From: Halioglobus japonicus
Lineage (GTDB): Bacteria > Pseudomonadota > Gammaproteobacteria > Pseudomonadales > Halieaceae
Assembly: GCA_902705825.1 (NCBI GenBank)
Contig: CACSIL010000045.1
Location: 311,224-375,223 of the forward strand
Length of the DNA: 64,000 bases
Reading direction: 5' to 3'
Of the stretch, positions 17,823 through 28,254 are shown one piece after another. The notes below the pieces were generated by a model. The model was not told the DNA's origin. It did no database searches and saw only the letters and a list, made by a program, of their open reading frames with translations. Position 1 is the stretch's first letter. Every line of letters begins with the position of its first letter. The position numbers were made by a program, and so were the translations under genes.

Positions 17823-18655
17823 ACCAACGCTTCCCGGTATTTGTTAAACAGGGCGTTACATACGCTGTGATCCTGCCAGCTTAGCTCACCCGATGACGAC
17901 ACCGGCCTCACTGTGATCAAGCTGTTGCTATAGAAAACCTCGTCGGCGCTGTGCAGATCAGCAAGCGTGAGTCTTGCCTCGCGGACCTTGAGGCCGATAG
18001 AAGGTCCCCAGCTCTCAATGATCAGTCTGCGACGTGTGCCGGCAACCCCGCAAGTATCCAACACCGGTGTCAGCACCTCGCCCTGACATACCAGGAATAC
18101 GTTGCCTGCAATGACACACACAAGGTGTCCCGCCTGATCGAATACAAAGGACTCATCGACATTGTCTGCTTGAGCTTGTGTCGCTGCCACAATCTGTTCC
18201 AGTCGATTCAAATGCTTGATACGTGCCAGCGCAGGTTGTGTCGACAGCCGAATTTTTGCCTGATTCAACGTGGCCGGCGCAAGCATGTTGTCGCAATCAC
18301 GTTCCAGTGGGGTTATGTTAATCAGGATGCGCGGTGCCAAACCGTGGGCAGGTGCATAACCGCGAGGGCCGGGACTTCTGAGGACACTTAAACGCATTAC
18401 AGCCCAACGGCATGCGCTTTCAATGGTGCTACAGACCTGTTGGATTTGTTGTTGCGCGGCGGCCAGACAATCGGGAATTGCCAGCGCCTCCAGGCCTAGG
18501 GCCAGTCGCGCAAAATGCATATCGAGAAATAAGGGGTGCCCCGCACGCAGCAGGATAGTCTCAAACAGACCGTCGCCAAAATCGACACCACGGTCTGGCA
18601 GAGGCAACACGGTAGTCGGTGTGCCATCAAGCCAGGAAGCGGATTGCCGGGACAC
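17819..18655 (-). CDS. pabC: Aminodeoxychorismate lyase
   Basis: PLP-dependent class IV aminotransferase-fold enzyme that converts 4-amino-4-deoxychorismate to p-aminobenzoate and pyruvate for folate synthesis. The 278 residues show DRGVDFGDGLFET near 22-34 and the PLP lysine in RIKHLNRLEQI near 143-153. D-amino-acid or branched-chain aminotransferases share the fold, but position between fabF and mltG is typical of pabC. There is an 11-base gap to the upstream fabF. Confidence 0.92.
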   Translation of the reverse strand: MSRQSASWLDGTPTTVLPLPDRGVDFGDGLFETILLRAGHPLFLDMHFARLALGLEALAIPDCLAAAQQQIQQVCSTIESACRWAVMRLSVLRSPGPRGYAPAHGLAPRILINITPLERDCDNMLAPATLNQAKIRLSTQPALARIKHLNRLEQIVAATQAQADNVDESFVFDQAGHLVCVIAGNVFLVCQGEVLTPVLDTCGVAGTRRRLIIESWGPSIGLKVREARLTLADLHSADEVFYSNSLITVRPVSSSGELSWQDHSVCNALFNKYREALV

Positions 18656-18666
18656 AGGAACGTTGG

Positions 18667-19908
18667 TCAGTCGGCTTTACTGAACAGCAGAGAACCGTTA
18701 GTTCCGCCAAACCCGAAAGAGTTGGTGAGTACGCTATGAATAGCGCGTTCCTGTGCATTGTTGGGCACGTAGTTTAAGTTGCACCCCTCGTCCGGGTTGT
18801 CCAGGTTAATGGTTGGAGGCGCAACCTGGTCGCGCAATGCCAGAACGGAGAATATCGCCTCTACAGCACCAGCAGCTCCTAGCAAATGACCAATCATCGA
18901 CTTGGTTGAGCTCACCGCAACCTGTGCAGCAGCATTGCCAAGTACCGACTCGACAGCACGGCTCTCAGCGAGATCACCAGCCAGAGTAGATGTGCCGTGT
19001 GCATTGATGTAATTGATCTTCTCAAGATCGATGCCGGCGTCCTTGATAGCGTTGCGCATAGACATCGCAGCACCTCTGCCATCTTCCGGTGGCAGTGTCA
19101 TGTGATGGGCATCGCCACTCATACCAAAGCCGCGCAGTTCTGCATAGATTTTGGCACCGCGGGCTTTTGCAGATTCATATTCCTCAATCATGATGACACC
19201 GGCACCATCTCCGAGAACAAAACCGTCACGATCCCGGTCCCAGGGACGAGAAGCTCTCGTCGGATCATCATTGCGCGTAGAAAGCGCTCGAGCAGCGGCG
19301 AACCCGCCCAGGCCAACCGGCGTTGTTGCCATTTCGGCACCACCGACCAACATGGCATCCGCATCGCCCAGTGCTATCAACCTGGCACCTAAGCCTATGT
19401 TATGGGTACCGGAGGTACAGGCTGTTACAACCGCAAGGTTGGGCCCCTGCAGATTATATTTCACCGACAGGTTACCGGAAATCATATTAATGATAGAGCC
19501 GGGGACGAAAAACGGAGAAATCCTTCGCGGGCCAGAGTCCCGGATGATTTCGCTGTTTTTCTCGATCTGTCCAATTCCACCGATGCCCGAACCGATTGAG
19601 CAACCGATGCGCGGAGCATTTTCCTCCGTCACGACAAACCCGCTGTCCTCCATCGCCTGAATCCCGGCGACCATACCGTACTGCACGAAGACATCCTGCT
19701 TGCGCGATTCCTTCGGCGGCAGATACTGGGACACATCAAAATCTTTAACACTGGCGCTAAACTGCGTGGTGTAGGCAGATACGTCGAACGTGTCGATCAG
19801 CGCAGCACCGCTTTTCCCTGCCAGGATATTCTCCCAGGTCTCGTCCACCGTGAGCCCCACAGGAGTTACCATGCCCAGGCCAGTTACGACAACTCTTCTG
19901 CCAATCAA
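18667..19908 (-). CDS. fabF: Beta-ketoacyl-ACP synthase II
   Basis: Condenses malonyl-ACP with acyl-ACP during fatty-acid elongation. The 413 residues are normal length. The active-site Cys is in [13 protein letters not shown] near 160-172, and the two catalytic His are in INAHGTST near 302 and [12 protein letters not shown] near 338. The C-terminal [12 protein letters not shown] is diagnostic. It lies downstream of acpP by 96 bases, in the usual fabD-fabG-acpP-fabF order. Confidence 0.98.
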   Translation of the reverse strand: MIGRRVVVTGLGMVTPVGLTVDETWENILAGKSGAALIDTFDVSAYTTQFSASVKDFDVSQYLPPKESRKQDVFVQYGMVAGIQAMEDSGFVVTEENAPRIGCSIGSGIGGIGQIEKNSEIIRDSGPRRISPFFVPGSIINMISGNLSVKYNLQGPNLAVVTACTSGTHNIGLGARLIALGDADAMLVGGAEMATTPVGLGGFAAARALSTRNDDPTRASRPWDRDRDGFVLGDGAGVIMIEEYESAKARGAKIYAELRGFGMSGDAHHMTLPPEDGRGAAMSMRNAIKDAGIDLEKINYINAHGTSTLAGDLAESRAVESVLGNAAAQVAVSSTKSMIGHLLGAAGAVEAIFSVLALRDQVAPPTINLDNPDEGCNLNYVPNNAQERAIHSVLTNSFGFGGTNGSLLFSKAD

Positions 19909-20004
19909 AAAGCTAACTCCCTTGCAGCTTGCAAATTATGACATTGTATAAAAGAAAAGCCGCCCTATTTAGATAGAAACGGCTCCTCGAAATAAAATGA
20001 TGGT

Positions 20005-20241
20005 TTATGCGAGATTGCTATTGATGTACTCAATCGCAAGCGCCACAGTGGTAATTTTCTCGGCCTCTTCGTCGGGAATCTCTGTTTCGAATTCCTCTTC
20101 AAGTGCCATTACCAGTTCGACCGTATCGAGAGAGTCCGCGCCCAGATCTTCCACAAAGGATGCTCCGGTTTGCACTTCTTCTTCTTTGACGCCAAGTTGC
20201 TCTGCTACGATCTTCTTAACGCGTTCTTCAATGCTGCTCAT
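20005..20241 (-). CDS. acpP: Acyl carrier protein
   Basis: Small acidic carrier of growing acyl chains. All 78 residues match the family. The phosphopantetheine serine is in [11 protein letters not shown] near residue 37, followed by the acidic helix [19 protein letters not shown] 20241 has AGGAG upstream. The 146-base fabG-acpP gap is likely to carry an acpP promoter, as high ACP levels are usual, but I cannot assign the boxes. Confidence 0.98.
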   Translation of the reverse strand: MSSIEERVKKIVAEQLGVKEEEVQTGASFVEDLGADSLDTVELVMALEEEFETEIPDEEAEKITTVALAIEYINSNLA

Positions 20242-20387
20242 TTTATTTGCTACTCCTGAGGTTTTTACTACTGTTTTGTATCCGATTAAACGGCCTGAGC
20301 GCGCAGTTTACTCTGTTTTTCCGGCGAGTAATAAATTTTTTTTGGCGCGCTGCACATCGCGCTAGTTAATCTATATTTATCAGGTAT

Positions 20388-21131
20388 TTAGGCCATATGC
20401 ATACCACCATTAATATGGACTGTTTCACCCGTGATGTACGCTGCATTATCACTGCACAAAAAACCGACCAGAGCGGCGATTTCTGCGGGGTTGCCGAGTC
20501 TGCCAAGAGGAATTTGTCGCAGCAGCAAATCGCGCTGCTCTTCTGGCAGCGCGCGAGTCATATCGGTGTCGATGAATCCCGGGGCGATACAGTTGACCGT
20601 AATTGACCGGGAACCCAGTTCTCTGGCAAGTGCGCGCGAGAAACCTTCGGCTCCCGCTTTCGTTGCAGCGTAGTTACTTTGGCCGATATTGCCCATGGAG
20701 CCGACGACGGAAGTGATGTTGACTATGCGCCCCCAACGGGCTTTCGTCATACCGCGTACACAAGCTTTACTGACCCGGTAGAGAGAGCTCAGGTTTGTGT
20801 CGATGACATCCTGCCACTCGTCTTCCTTCATACGCATTAAAATATTGTCTTTGGTAATACCTGCGTTATTCACGAGTATCTGCGGCGCACCAAACTGTTC
20901 GGTAATATCCTTTACTACAGCAGACACGCTATCCTGATCTGCAACATTCAGCGTCATTCCCTGACCGGGAAAATTCTTCTCGGTGAGATATGTGGATATG
21001 GATTGCGCGCCCTTGCTGCTAGTCGCTGTTCCAATCACTATATGTCCGTCGGCACTCAGTGTTTCCGCAATCGCTCTGCCGATACCGCGGCTTGCTCCCG
21101 TTACCAGGGCAACTTTTGGTTCTACTGACAT
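20388..21131 (-). CDS. fabG: 3-oxoacyl-ACP reductase
   Basis: NADPH-dependent reductase of the fatty-acid elongation cycle, SDR fold. In 247 residues: cofactor motif TGASRGIGRA near 14-23, NNAG near 88-91, catalytic Ser in NITSVVGSMG near 140, and YAATKAG with the catalytic Tyr and Lys near 153-157. It lies 18 bases downstream of fabD in the same operon. Confidence 0.97.
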   Translation of the reverse strand: MSVEPKVALVTGASRGIGRAIAETLSADGHIVIGTATSSKGAQSISTYLTEKNFPGQGMTLNVADQDSVSAVVKDITEQFGAPQILVNNAGITKDNILMRMKEDEWQDVIDTNLSSLYRVSKACVRGMTKARWGRIVNITSVVGSMGNIGQSNYAATKAGAEGFSRALARELGSRSITVNCIAPGFIDTDMTRALPEEQRDLLLRQIPLGRLGNPAEIAALVGFLCSDNAAYITGETVHINGGMHMA

Positions 21132-21149
21132 TTGCTATCCTCCTGCGTG

Positions 21150-22097
21150 TTACTTCAGTTGCTCTACGGTAGACACCAACCCTTCGGGTTCTTCCAGTGA
21201 ATAACTCTGTAGCGATTTATCAATTCGTCTATTTAGTCCGCCAAGTACTTTACCGGGGCCACATTCAACAATATGTTGCGCACCCGACTCAACGATAGCC
21301 TGAACGCAACTGGTCCAGCGCACCGGGCTGTAAATTTGTTCAACCAGCAACTGCCGTATTTTTTCCGGATCACTTTCTGTGGCCGCGTGAACATTATGCA
21401 CCACGGGAATCTGCGGGGAAGAAATGGTGATGGTGCCCAGGACTTCCGCCAGCTTTTCCCCGGCCGGTTTCATCAATACCGTATGGAAAGGCGCGCTTAC
21501 TGGCAGCGGCAGGGCCCGTTTCGCGCCCGCCTCTTTCAAAGCCGTAATCGCTGCATCAACCGCCGCTTTGTGACCGGCAATAACAACCTGTCCTGGGGAA
21601 TTGAAGTTAACGGCTGCCACCACAGCATCGACACCGCTGGTGATGTCATCGCAAATACTATCTATAACGCTGTCGTCCAATCCGATAATCGCCGCCATCG
21701 AACCCTGGCCGACTGGCACTGCAGTCTGCATAAACTCGCCGCGTTTGCGTACCAGCTTTACCGCGTCCTCAAATGACAGCGCGCCTGCACACACCAGTGC
21801 AGAGAACTCCCCCAGACTGTGACCGGCCATTATGCCGGGGCTAATTCCCCCTTCTGACTGCCAGGTCCGCCACAGCGCAACGCTCGAAGTCAAAAGCACA
21901 GGCTGGGTCGTTTCCGTAAGGTTTAATGCATCCTGTGGGCCATTCTGCACCAGCGCCCACATATCGTATCCGAGTGTCTGCGACGCTTCTGCAAAGGTGT
22001 CTTGCACGGTTGGAAAACGTTCGTATGCCGCGGCCAGCATTCCGACTTGCTGTGAGCCCTGCCCGGGAAATACAAATGCATTTGAACTGTCTGACAT
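21150..22097 (-). CDS. fabD: Malonyl-CoA:ACP transacylase
   Basis: Loads malonyl groups onto ACP. The 315 residues show FPGQGSQQVGML near 10-21, the nucleophile in AGHSLGEFSAL near 92-102, and the catalytic His in PVSAPFHTVLM near 205. Upstream, where plsX normally lies, there are 288 non-coding bases before rpmF. Confidence 0.97.
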   Translation of the reverse strand: MSDSSNAFVFPGQGSQQVGMLAAAYERFPTVQDTFAEASQTLGYDMWALVQNGPQDALNLTETTQPVLLTSSVALWRTWQSEGGISPGIMAGHSLGEFSALVCAGALSFEDAVKLVRKRGEFMQTAVPVGQGSMAAIIGLDDSVIDSICDDITSGVDAVVAAVNFNSPGQVVIAGHKAAVDAAITALKEAGAKRALPLPVSAPFHTVLMKPAGEKLAEVLGTITISSPQIPVVHNVHAATESDPEKIRQLLVEQIYSPVRWTSCVQAIVESGAQHIVECGPGKVLGGLNRRIDKSLQSYSLEEPEGLVSTVEQLK

Positions 22098-22385
22098 TGT
22101 CTAATTGTCCTTCGTCATTACACAAATTCGATTTAGCAACAGCTAGCAGCTAGCCGTCATGGCAGCACAGGGGAAAAGCAGGTGTGCCAGCGCAGATTCA
22201 TTGGAATGGGAACGGTGCTGCAAGCGGCAGAGGGGATGATAGAAAGACTGGTGCGGCGGAGTGTAATCAGCGCTCACATTGAGGGCGGTGAGGGGGCGTG
22301 CGGAGACGTGGTCTCCGCGTGTTGGATGAACTCCCTGAGCCGTAGGGCTCACAATGCCGGCAGTCTTCCGATCAGATTACAGGAA
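22098..22385. other. Non-coding gap where plsX is expected
   Basis: No plsX-like frame exists on either strand. Two inverted repeats are visible: GCGGAGAC/GTCTCCGC (22300-22307 and 22311-22318) and GAGCC/GGCTC (around 22337-22350). Neither is followed by a T-run. The gap may hold the fabD promoter; no boxes are assigned. Confidence 0.7.
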
Positions 22386-22568
22386 TCAGTCGTCGTTTCC
22401 AGTTTCGACGACTTTCTTGCCGCGATAAAAACCGTCGGCTGTAACGTGGTGTCTGAGGTGAGTTTCACCTGACGTCTCATCGACAGACAGGGTGGGTCCG
22501 CGCAGCGAATCGTGTGAACGACGCATGCCCCGACGAGAGCGGGTCTTTTTACTTTTCTGAACAGCCAT
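22386..22568 (-). CDS. rpmF: 50S ribosomal protein L32
   Basis: Sixty-residue ribosomal protein of the large subunit. The N-terminus [20 protein letters not shown] is the L32 signature; the C-terminal half is short and lacks a Cys4 zinc ribbon, as in other gammaproteobacteria. AGGAG precedes the ATG. It is 11 bases downstream of yceD, a conserved pair. Confidence 0.96.
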   Translation of the reverse strand: MAVQKSKKTRSRRGMRRSHDSLRGPTLSVDETSGETHLRHHVTADGFYRGKKVVETGNDD

Positions 22569-22579
22569 GGCTTAAACTC

Positions 22580-23113
22580 CTAGTGCTTATTGCCGGGCTT
22601 TAATTGCGCCAGCACGTTAAACGGATTGGGCTTTTTCTCTCCTGCATCCCCTTCCGGGAACGGATCCGAATAGGCCGCAGTTTTCATCCTACATTCATCT
22701 GTCTCGTGGTAGCTGAAGGGCGGCAATGCCAATATCAGCTCTTCCTCGACGACATCCCACAAACTACTGGGGGGCTCCATCACTATTAGCGGTTCCAAAT
22801 GCTTGGGCACATGCGAGGCCTCTTCATCTGTCCATACTATAGCCAGTGTGCTCTCACTGGACAGATGTTGCGGCATCTTCTCAAGGCAGCGCTGGCAAGT
22901 AACCATTACGTCTGCCGTCACTGCCACCTGCATCAGATACCTGCGCTCATCATCGCGGGAGAAGGTGAATTCAGCCGCGACAGTGCCCTCATCAGCCGCC
23001 AAAAGCGGCCGGAAACGCTGCAAATCAAGCGGTTTCAGGGCTCCGCTGACAGTGACGCCACGCACCGCTGCCTGGCGTACATCCAGCATGTTCGGTAGAG
23101 TCTCGGTCAACAT
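22580..23113 (-). CDS. yceD: YceD family protein (DUF177, 23S rRNA accumulation protein)
   Basis: A 177-residue YceD/DUF177 protein. In bacteria and plastids this family supports 23S rRNA accumulation or processing, and it is nearly always next to rpmF, as here. Family marks include the central CQRCLEKM segment near 84-91 with the paired Cys, and the late EEELILALPPFSYHE stretch near 127-141. It is divergent from maf. Confidence 0.9.
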   Translation of the reverse strand: MLTETLPNMLDVRQAAVRGVTVSGALKPLDLQRFRPLLAADEGTVAAEFTFSRDDERRYLMQVAVTADVMVTCQRCLEKMPQHLSSESTLAIVWTDEEASHVPKHLEPLIVMEPPSSLWDVVEEELILALPPFSYHETDECRMKTAAYSDPFPEGDAGEKKPNPFNVLAQLKPGNKH

Positions 23114-23206
23114 AGGCGCGCATCATAGGTGTGGTCTGCCCCTTTGTCAAAAAAATCTTTACAATACAAATAGTTCTAGTCACTACCTACGAATCTGGCC
23201 AAACCG

Positions 23207-23782
23207 ATGGACATTATCCTCGCATCAACCTCTCCCTACAGGAAGATCCTGCTCGAGCGCCTGCAATTGAGTTTCTCGTGTATTCCCCCCGATATAGACG
23301 AAGCACCGCTTCCCGGCGAAGCACCGCAGGCAATGGCTGAGCGTCTGGCCCGCGCTAAAGCCCGTGCTGTGGCGCAATGGCATCCGGATGCGCTGGTGAT
23401 TGGCAGTGACCAGGTAGCGTCCTTAGAAGGCCGCATAATGGGCAAGCCGGGAAACTTCGAGAACGCTAAAGCACAGCTCAAGATGAGTTCAGGGAAAGAA
23501 GTCACGTTTTATACAGGAGTCGCGCTCGCGTCACAGGGCTTCGAGCGGTTCCACGTGGAACCGTTCGGCGTGCGGTTTCGGGCGCTTGACGATACGCGTA
23601 TAGCGAACTACCTCAAGCGCGAGCAACCGTACGATTGTGCTGGCAGCTTTAAGGTTGAGGGGCTGGGCATTGCACTATTTGAACAATTGATAGGCAACGA
23701 CCCAACCAGTCTTGAAGGGTTACCGCTGATAACACTCAGCAGCCTGTTGGCTGAGGCCGGCGTTGATGTTCTTGGGCGCTAG
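23207..23782 (+). CDS. Maf-family nucleoside triphosphate pyrophosphatase (YceF type)
   Basis: Maf/HAM1-like house-cleaning enzyme hydrolysing modified nucleotides; the YceF subgroup prefers m7GTP. The 191 residues show LASTSPYRK near 6-14 with the binding Ser and Arg, the catalytic Asp in IGSDQVA near 66-72, and the DCAGSFKVEG stretch near 144-153 typical of this subgroup. It stands divergent from yceD and convergent with rluC, the same relation as maf, yceD and rluC in Pseudomonas. Confidence 0.92.
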   Translation: MDIILASTSPYRKILLERLQLSFSCIPPDIDEAPLPGEAPQAMAERLARAKARAVAQWHPDALVIGSDQVASLEGRIMGKPGNFENAKAQLKMSSGKEVTFYTGVALASQGFERFHVEPFGVRFRALDDTRIANYLKREQPYDCAGSFKVEGLGIALFEQLIGNDPTSLEGLPLITLSSLLAEAGVDVLGR

Positions 23783-23851
23783 CGCCCGGCTCAGACAATT
23801 TTCAGCCACTACCCAGCACCATAAAATATAGGTAATTATTTTTAATAACAA

Positions 23852-24808
23852 TTACTTACGAAGTTTATCTAATATATTATCCAGCTCTGTATCCAGAGGT
23901 GCTCGAAGAATAAGCTCACCGCTGTCCGGCAGCGAAAACTGCAGTGATGCGGCATGGAGGAACAATCGTTTGAGGCCGATCTGGCGGGCAAATGCGGCAG
24001 TTCGATCATCGCTGTATTTTTCATCACCCAGTAACGGAAAGCCCGCCTGCTGCGCATGAACCCGTATCTGGTGAGTCCGCCCGGTAATCGGCCTGGCCTC
24101 GATCAGGGTAGCGCCCTGAAAACGCTCCACCACACTAAACTCAGTGACCGCCCGCTTGCCCTCTCGATTCACCCGCACCATGCGCTCCCCGGATTGCAAC
24201 ACGTTCTTCTGCAGGGGCGCATCCACGACGCGAACGGCCCTGGGCCATTTGCCAGCGACAAGCGCGAGATAACGCTTCTCAATATGCTTTTCGCGTAACT
24301 GGCGGTGCAGTTCCCGTAAGATAGGCGCACGCTTTGCTATCAGTATCACCCCTGACGTATCGCGATCCAGACGATGCACCAGCTCAAGATACCGTGCGTC
24401 GGGTCGAATTTGGCGCAGGCACTCTATTAAGCCGAAGCTCAGGCCGCTACCACCGTGAACGGCCAGGCCGGAAGGTTTGTTGATCACCAGCAAACCATCG
24501 TCCTCATGGATGATCCGACTGACCAGTTGCTCTGTTTGTTGTCGCGGGATATGTGGCTGTGCCGAAGGCTCCGGCTGGTGCAGCGGGGGAATCCGCACCA
24601 CGTCACCGATGGCGAGGCGGTAATCGGCGCGTACCCTGCCCTTATTGACCCTCACCTCTCCTTTGCGCAGTGCCCGGTACAAGCGTGTACGGGGAACGCC
24701 CTTCATTTCGCGCAACAGGTAGTTATCGAGGCGTTGGCCGGCAGCATTGTCGTCCACTGTCACCAAGCGCGCCTTCCGCGGCGAACGGCTTTGCGGGCTA
24801 GTGGGCAC
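23852..24808 (-). CDS. rluC: Ribosomal large subunit pseudouridine synthase C
   Basis: Converts specific 23S rRNA uridines to pseudouridine (positions 955, 2504 and 2580 in E. coli). The 318 residues hold an N-terminal S4 domain (RLDNYLLREM near 26-35) and the RluA-type catalytic core with HRLDRDTSG near 145-153, where the Asp is the nucleophile. The start is GTG 24808. It is divergent from rne, as in E. coli and Pseudomonas. Confidence 0.95.
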   Translation of the reverse strand: MPTSPQSRSPRKARLVTVDDNAAGQRLDNYLLREMKGVPRTRLYRALRKGEVRVNKGRVRADYRLAIGDVVRIPPLHQPEPSAQPHIPRQQTEQLVSRIIHEDDGLLVINKPSGLAVHGGSGLSFGLIECLRQIRPDARYLELVHRLDRDTSGVILIAKRAPILRELHRQLREKHIEKRYLALVAGKWPRAVRVVDAPLQKNVLQSGERMVRVNREGKRAVTEFSVVERFQGATLIEARPITGRTHQIRVHAQQAGFPLLGDEKYSDDRTAAFARQIGLKRLFLHAASLQFSLPDSGELILRAPLDTELDNILDKLRK

Positions 24809-25374
24809 AGGTTGTACGAATCATGTCAATTACTTCCATATACTGTTATAGTCGGCGCTGTGGTTGCACCCGCCCGAGTTTTGAAGCCGGGTTCGGTGAT
24901 GGACAAGCCCCTGGCGAACGTTTGGGCCGGCACGTGAGATGCGCGGTTCCGCCAGATCAACCACACAAACTTAATGGATGTCGGCGCTCCAGCGCGGTGC
25001 ATGCGAATAATGAAACGCACACTTACGTTGCTAAGCCGACAATGAAATGAACCGAGCAGCAAGCTCTGCCGGGACACCGAATCAGTTATAAAGAATGATC
25101 AGCGTCGTTGCAGGCCTCAGGTGCTGCGACACTAGCAAAAAGGCGAGTTCAGTACCACTCTATTTACTGCCTGACGCTGTAATAACCACGCAATTGCAGT
25201 GGTTAATGTTAACACGACACCCGAGTGCCAAAGTTAGCTTCGACGCTAACAACACTCCGTAAGCAGCTGAAATTGTTAAGGTATTCTAGCTGACTACTAA
25301 TGTTAACCGGCCTTGTGCCGGCTTTATATTTGATACCCTGCCCCGCCAGGCCTGCGTCACAAGGCAATGGCACT
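24809..25374 (+). promoter_or_regulatory. Long rne 5' leader with several hairpins
   Basis: There are 566 bases between rluC and rne without a gene. A -10-like TATAGT is at 24847-24852 (no convincing -35), which would give a leader near 515 bases. Hairpins: AACCAC/GTGGTT (25184-25189, 25199-25204), GTTAGC/GCTAAC around a TTCGAC loop (25233-25250), and CCGGC/GCCGG (25307-25321) about 50 bases before the ATG. In E. coli the rne leader mediates autoregulation by RNase E; a similar role here is inference. Confidence 0.5.
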
Positions 25375-28200
25375 ATGAAAAAAATGTTAATCAATGCAAC
25401 TCAACCCGAAGAGTTGCGTGTAGCTATGGTCGACGGGCAACGCCTGTACGATCTCGATATCGAAAATAGAACCCGTGTGCAGAAGAAGGCCAGTATCTTC
25501 AAGGGAAAAATCACCCGTGTAGAACCCAGCCTGGAAGCTGCGTTTGTCGATTTTGGCGCCGAGCGCCATGGCTTTTTGCCACTAAAGGAAATCGCACGCG
25601 AGTACTTCTACCGCAAACCCGCCGGTGACGGCCGCCTCAAAATCAAGGATATCGTCAAGGAAGGCACCGAAGTTATCGTCCAGGTCGATAAAGAAGAGCG
25701 CGGCAATAAAGGCGCCGCGCTGACAACGTTTATCAGCCTGGCTGGGCGCTATATGGTTCTTATGCCGAATAATCCGCGTGCTGGCGGCATATCTCGCCGC
25801 ATTGAAGGCGAAGATCGCTCGCAGTTGAAGGAAGCATTGGGTGCGCTGGAAATTCCAGAGGGTATGGGCGTCATTATCCGTACAGCCGGTGTTGGCCGGG
25901 AAGTTGAAGAACTGCAGTGGGATTTAAACTATCTGCTGCAACTCTGGGACTCCATCTCCACGGCCGCAGAGAAAGCCAAACCCAAAGACCTCCTGTTCCG
26001 TGAAAGCAATGTGATCATCCGCGCTGTGCGTGATTACCTGCGCGAAGATATAGGCCAGGTGTTGATTGATGGCGAGGAGGCCTTCAAGCAAGCCAGTGAT
26101 TTTGTTTCGCAGGTTATGCCCAAGTACGCTTCTCGTATTCAGCGCTACGAAGACAATATTCCCCTGTTCAACCGCTTCCAGATTGAAAGTCAGATCGAAA
26201 CCGCGTTTCAACGCGAAGTGCGCCTGCCTTCAGGTGGCTCGATCGTTATCGATCCTACCGAGGCATTGATATCGATCGATATCAACTCCGCACGGGCAAC
26301 GCGCGGCAGCGATATCGAGGAAACAGCACTGAATACCAACCTTGAAGCAGCGGATGAAATTGCCCGACAACTGCGGCTGCGCGATATGGGTGGTCTGGTT
26401 GTCATCGATTTCATCGATATGCTGGCCGCGAAAAATCAACGCGCGGTGGAAAACCGGGTGCGCGACGCACTGGAGATTGACCGCGCGCGCGTTCAGGTAG
26501 GCCGTATCTCACGGTTCGGGTTGCTGGAGATGTCACGCCAGCGTCTGCGTCCCTCTCTGGGCGAAACCAGCGCTATTGTCTGCCCGCGCTGTACCGGCCA
26601 GGGTAGCATTCGCGATACCAAATCCCTGGCGTTGTCCATCCTCCGCCTGCTGGAAGAGGAAGCCATCAAAGACCGCAGCGCAGAAGTCCGGGCAATTGTT
26701 CCGGTCGATGTGGCAGCGTATCTGTTGAACGAGAAACGGGCCGCTTTGGGCGACATCGAACAGGACACCAAAGTGCGTGTACTGGTTGTACCAAACCCCA
26801 ACCTGGAGACACCGCACTTTGAAGTACAGCGCCTGCGTACCGACGAGGTAGATGGCGTACATGAAGTGAGTTATGCCGTCGATATCACCGTACCGGATGC
26901 AGAGGCCATCAGTGATGTACACACCCCTGTTGCACCACTGCAGCAGGCCGCGGTGGAAGGTGTCAAACAGACACAGGCACCGGTGGTGAACAGCGACAAG
27001 GACAAGATAGCCTCCGCAGCCCCCAAGGCTCAGCAGCAACCAGCCGCAGTGGCGAAGCAAGCCCCCAAGCTGGGTATCTTCTCGCGTATGGTCAGTGCGC
27101 TGGTGGGCACCAAACCTGCCGAACCTGCAGTAGAAAGCAAGCCTGCCCAGGCTGAGAGCACGCCGGAAGAAAAGCCGCGTCGTTCCTCGCAGGGGCAATC
27201 TTCCGGCAGTAACAATAGTGGCAACAGGAACCGTAACCGCAGGCGGAGTTCCGGGGGACGGCAGCAAAACCGCACCAGGGATACCGCCGCCAATGCCGAG
27301 GGAGGCAATAGCGCTGACAACGGTGAAAAACGTACTCAGGCGCGCAACGAGCGTTCGAGTGAGTCGACTGGCGCGCGCCCTGAGGGCCGTCGTAACAACC
27401 GTGGTAACCAGCGCAGACCGCAGGGTGAAACACAAACAGCCGCAGCGGAAAACGAAGAAACGCAGGCACAGGATTCTGCCAGCCAGCAGGACAAGCCGCG
27501 CAAGCGTCCCAGTGACATGAAACGCTCGGAGCCGCAACGACGTCGTCGCAATCGCACGCGCAAGCCGCAAACCGACGCCAATGCCGAGACTGAAACCAAA
27601 GTAGCTGATGCAAGCGCAGCAGAGACTCCGGTACAGGAACAACCGGCTGTTACACCGACAGCGCCGGCGCCGACCGCTGCCATCGCCCAGGAGGCAGAGA
27701 CACACCAGCCAGAGACGCCGCACAGCGAGCAACTCGAGGCCCTGTCTACTGGCGGAGATGATGCTGGATGGGAGCAGGTACCTGAGCAAAACCAACCAGC
27801 AGCAGCTGAGGCCGCCCCTGCCGCAGCGGAACCGGTCGCGGAACCGGTCGCTGAAGCAGCACCTGAAACTGCGCCTGAACCAGCCCCTGTTGCCAAACCG
27901 GCGGCTAAACAGGCTGCCAAGCCCGTTGCTGAACCCGTCGCGGAAATGGAAAAGGCTGTAGAGCCAGAGAAAGTCGTTTCTACCGCTGGCATTACCGCCA
28001 CTGGCCGAGCCGTTAACGACCCGCGCGTGGAAGCCCGTCCCGTAGGTGCAGTGGAATGCAGCACTTCGCACAAGGCGCTGTTCAGTGAGGTCGTGCAGCC
28101 TCCTGCCAAGGCCAGTGATCGCGTTGTGCCGCGTGCCAGTAACGATCCCCGTGGCCCGCGAACGGAACAGGTTCCGGCGCAGGCAGCGGCTCAATCCTGA
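25375..28200 (+). CDS. rne: Ribonuclease E
   Basis: Endoribonuclease and scaffold of the RNA degradosome. I start at ATG 25375 ([13 protein letters not shown]), giving 941 residues; the frame extends 25 codons upstream without similarity. The catalytic half (about 1-510) contains the S1 domain near 35-120, the DNase I-like site with [11 protein letters not shown] near 302-312, and the zinc-link CPRCTGQG near 403-410. The C-terminal half is disordered: an Arg-rich RNA-binding tract (about 600-730), then Ala/Pro/Glu repeats, and a short terminal block. This matches RNase E rather than RNase G. Confidence 0.97.
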   Translation: MKKMLINATQPEELRVAMVDGQRLYDLDIENRTRVQKKASIFKGKITRVEPSLEAAFVDFGAERHGFLPLKEIAREYFYRKPAGDGRLKIKDIVKEGTEVIVQVDKEERGNKGAALTTFISLAGRYMVLMPNNPRAGGISRRIEGEDRSQLKEALGALEIPEGMGVIIRTAGVGREVEELQWDLNYLLQLWDSISTAAEKAKPKDLLFRESNVIIRAVRDYLREDIGQVLIDGEEAFKQASDFVSQVMPKYASRIQRYEDNIPLFNRFQIESQIETAFQREVRLPSGGSIVIDPTEALISIDINSARATRGSDIEETALNTNLEAADEIARQLRLRDMGGLVVIDFIDMLAAKNQRAVENRVRDALEIDRARVQVGRISRFGLLEMSRQRLRPSLGETSAIVCPRCTGQGSIRDTKSLALSILRLLEEEAIKDRSAEVRAIVPVDVAAYLLNEKRAALGDIEQDTKVRVLVVPNPNLETPHFEVQRLRTDEVDGVHEVSYAVDITVPDAEAISDVHTPVAPLQQAAVEGVKQTQAPVVNSDKDKIASAAPKAQQQPAAVAKQAPKLGIFSRMVSALVGTKPAEPAVESKPAQAESTPEEKPRRSSQGQSSGSNNSGNRNRNRRRSSGGRQQNRTRDTAANAEGGNSADNGEKRTQARNERSSESTGARPEGRRNNRGNQRRPQGETQTAAAENEETQAQDSASQQDKPRKRPSDMKRSEPQRRRRNRTRKPQTDANAETETKVADASAAETPVQEQPAVTPTAPAPTAAIAQEAETHQPETPHSEQLEALSTGGDDAGWEQVPEQNQPAAAEAAPAAAEPVAEPVAEAAPETAPEPAPVAKPAAKQAAKPVAEPVAEMEKAVEPEKVVSTAGITATGRAVNDPRVEARPVGAVECSTSHKALFSEVVQPPAKASDRVVPRASNDPRGPRTEQVPAQAAAQS

Positions 28201-28214
28201 CACTAAATTGAAAC

Positions 28215-28254
28215 ACAGGACACAAGAATGCAACCAGCTCTTGTGTCCTGTTTT
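28215..28254 (+). terminator. Rho-independent terminator of rne
   Basis: A 13-base perfect stem, 28215-28227 with 28239-28251 (ACAGGACACAAGA and its complement), closes an 11-base loop and is followed by a short T-run (28251-28254). Confidence 0.85.

Noticed and set aside
22182-22472. 96-residue plus-strand frame across the plsX gap
   Set aside because: It overlaps rpmF in antisense, lacks a ribosome-binding site and does not resemble PlsX or any family.
27336-28109. 257-residue second antisense frame in rne, Ala/Gly/Ser rich
   Set aside because: Direct consequence of the Ala/Pro/Glu repeats on the coding strand; no start signal or known domain.
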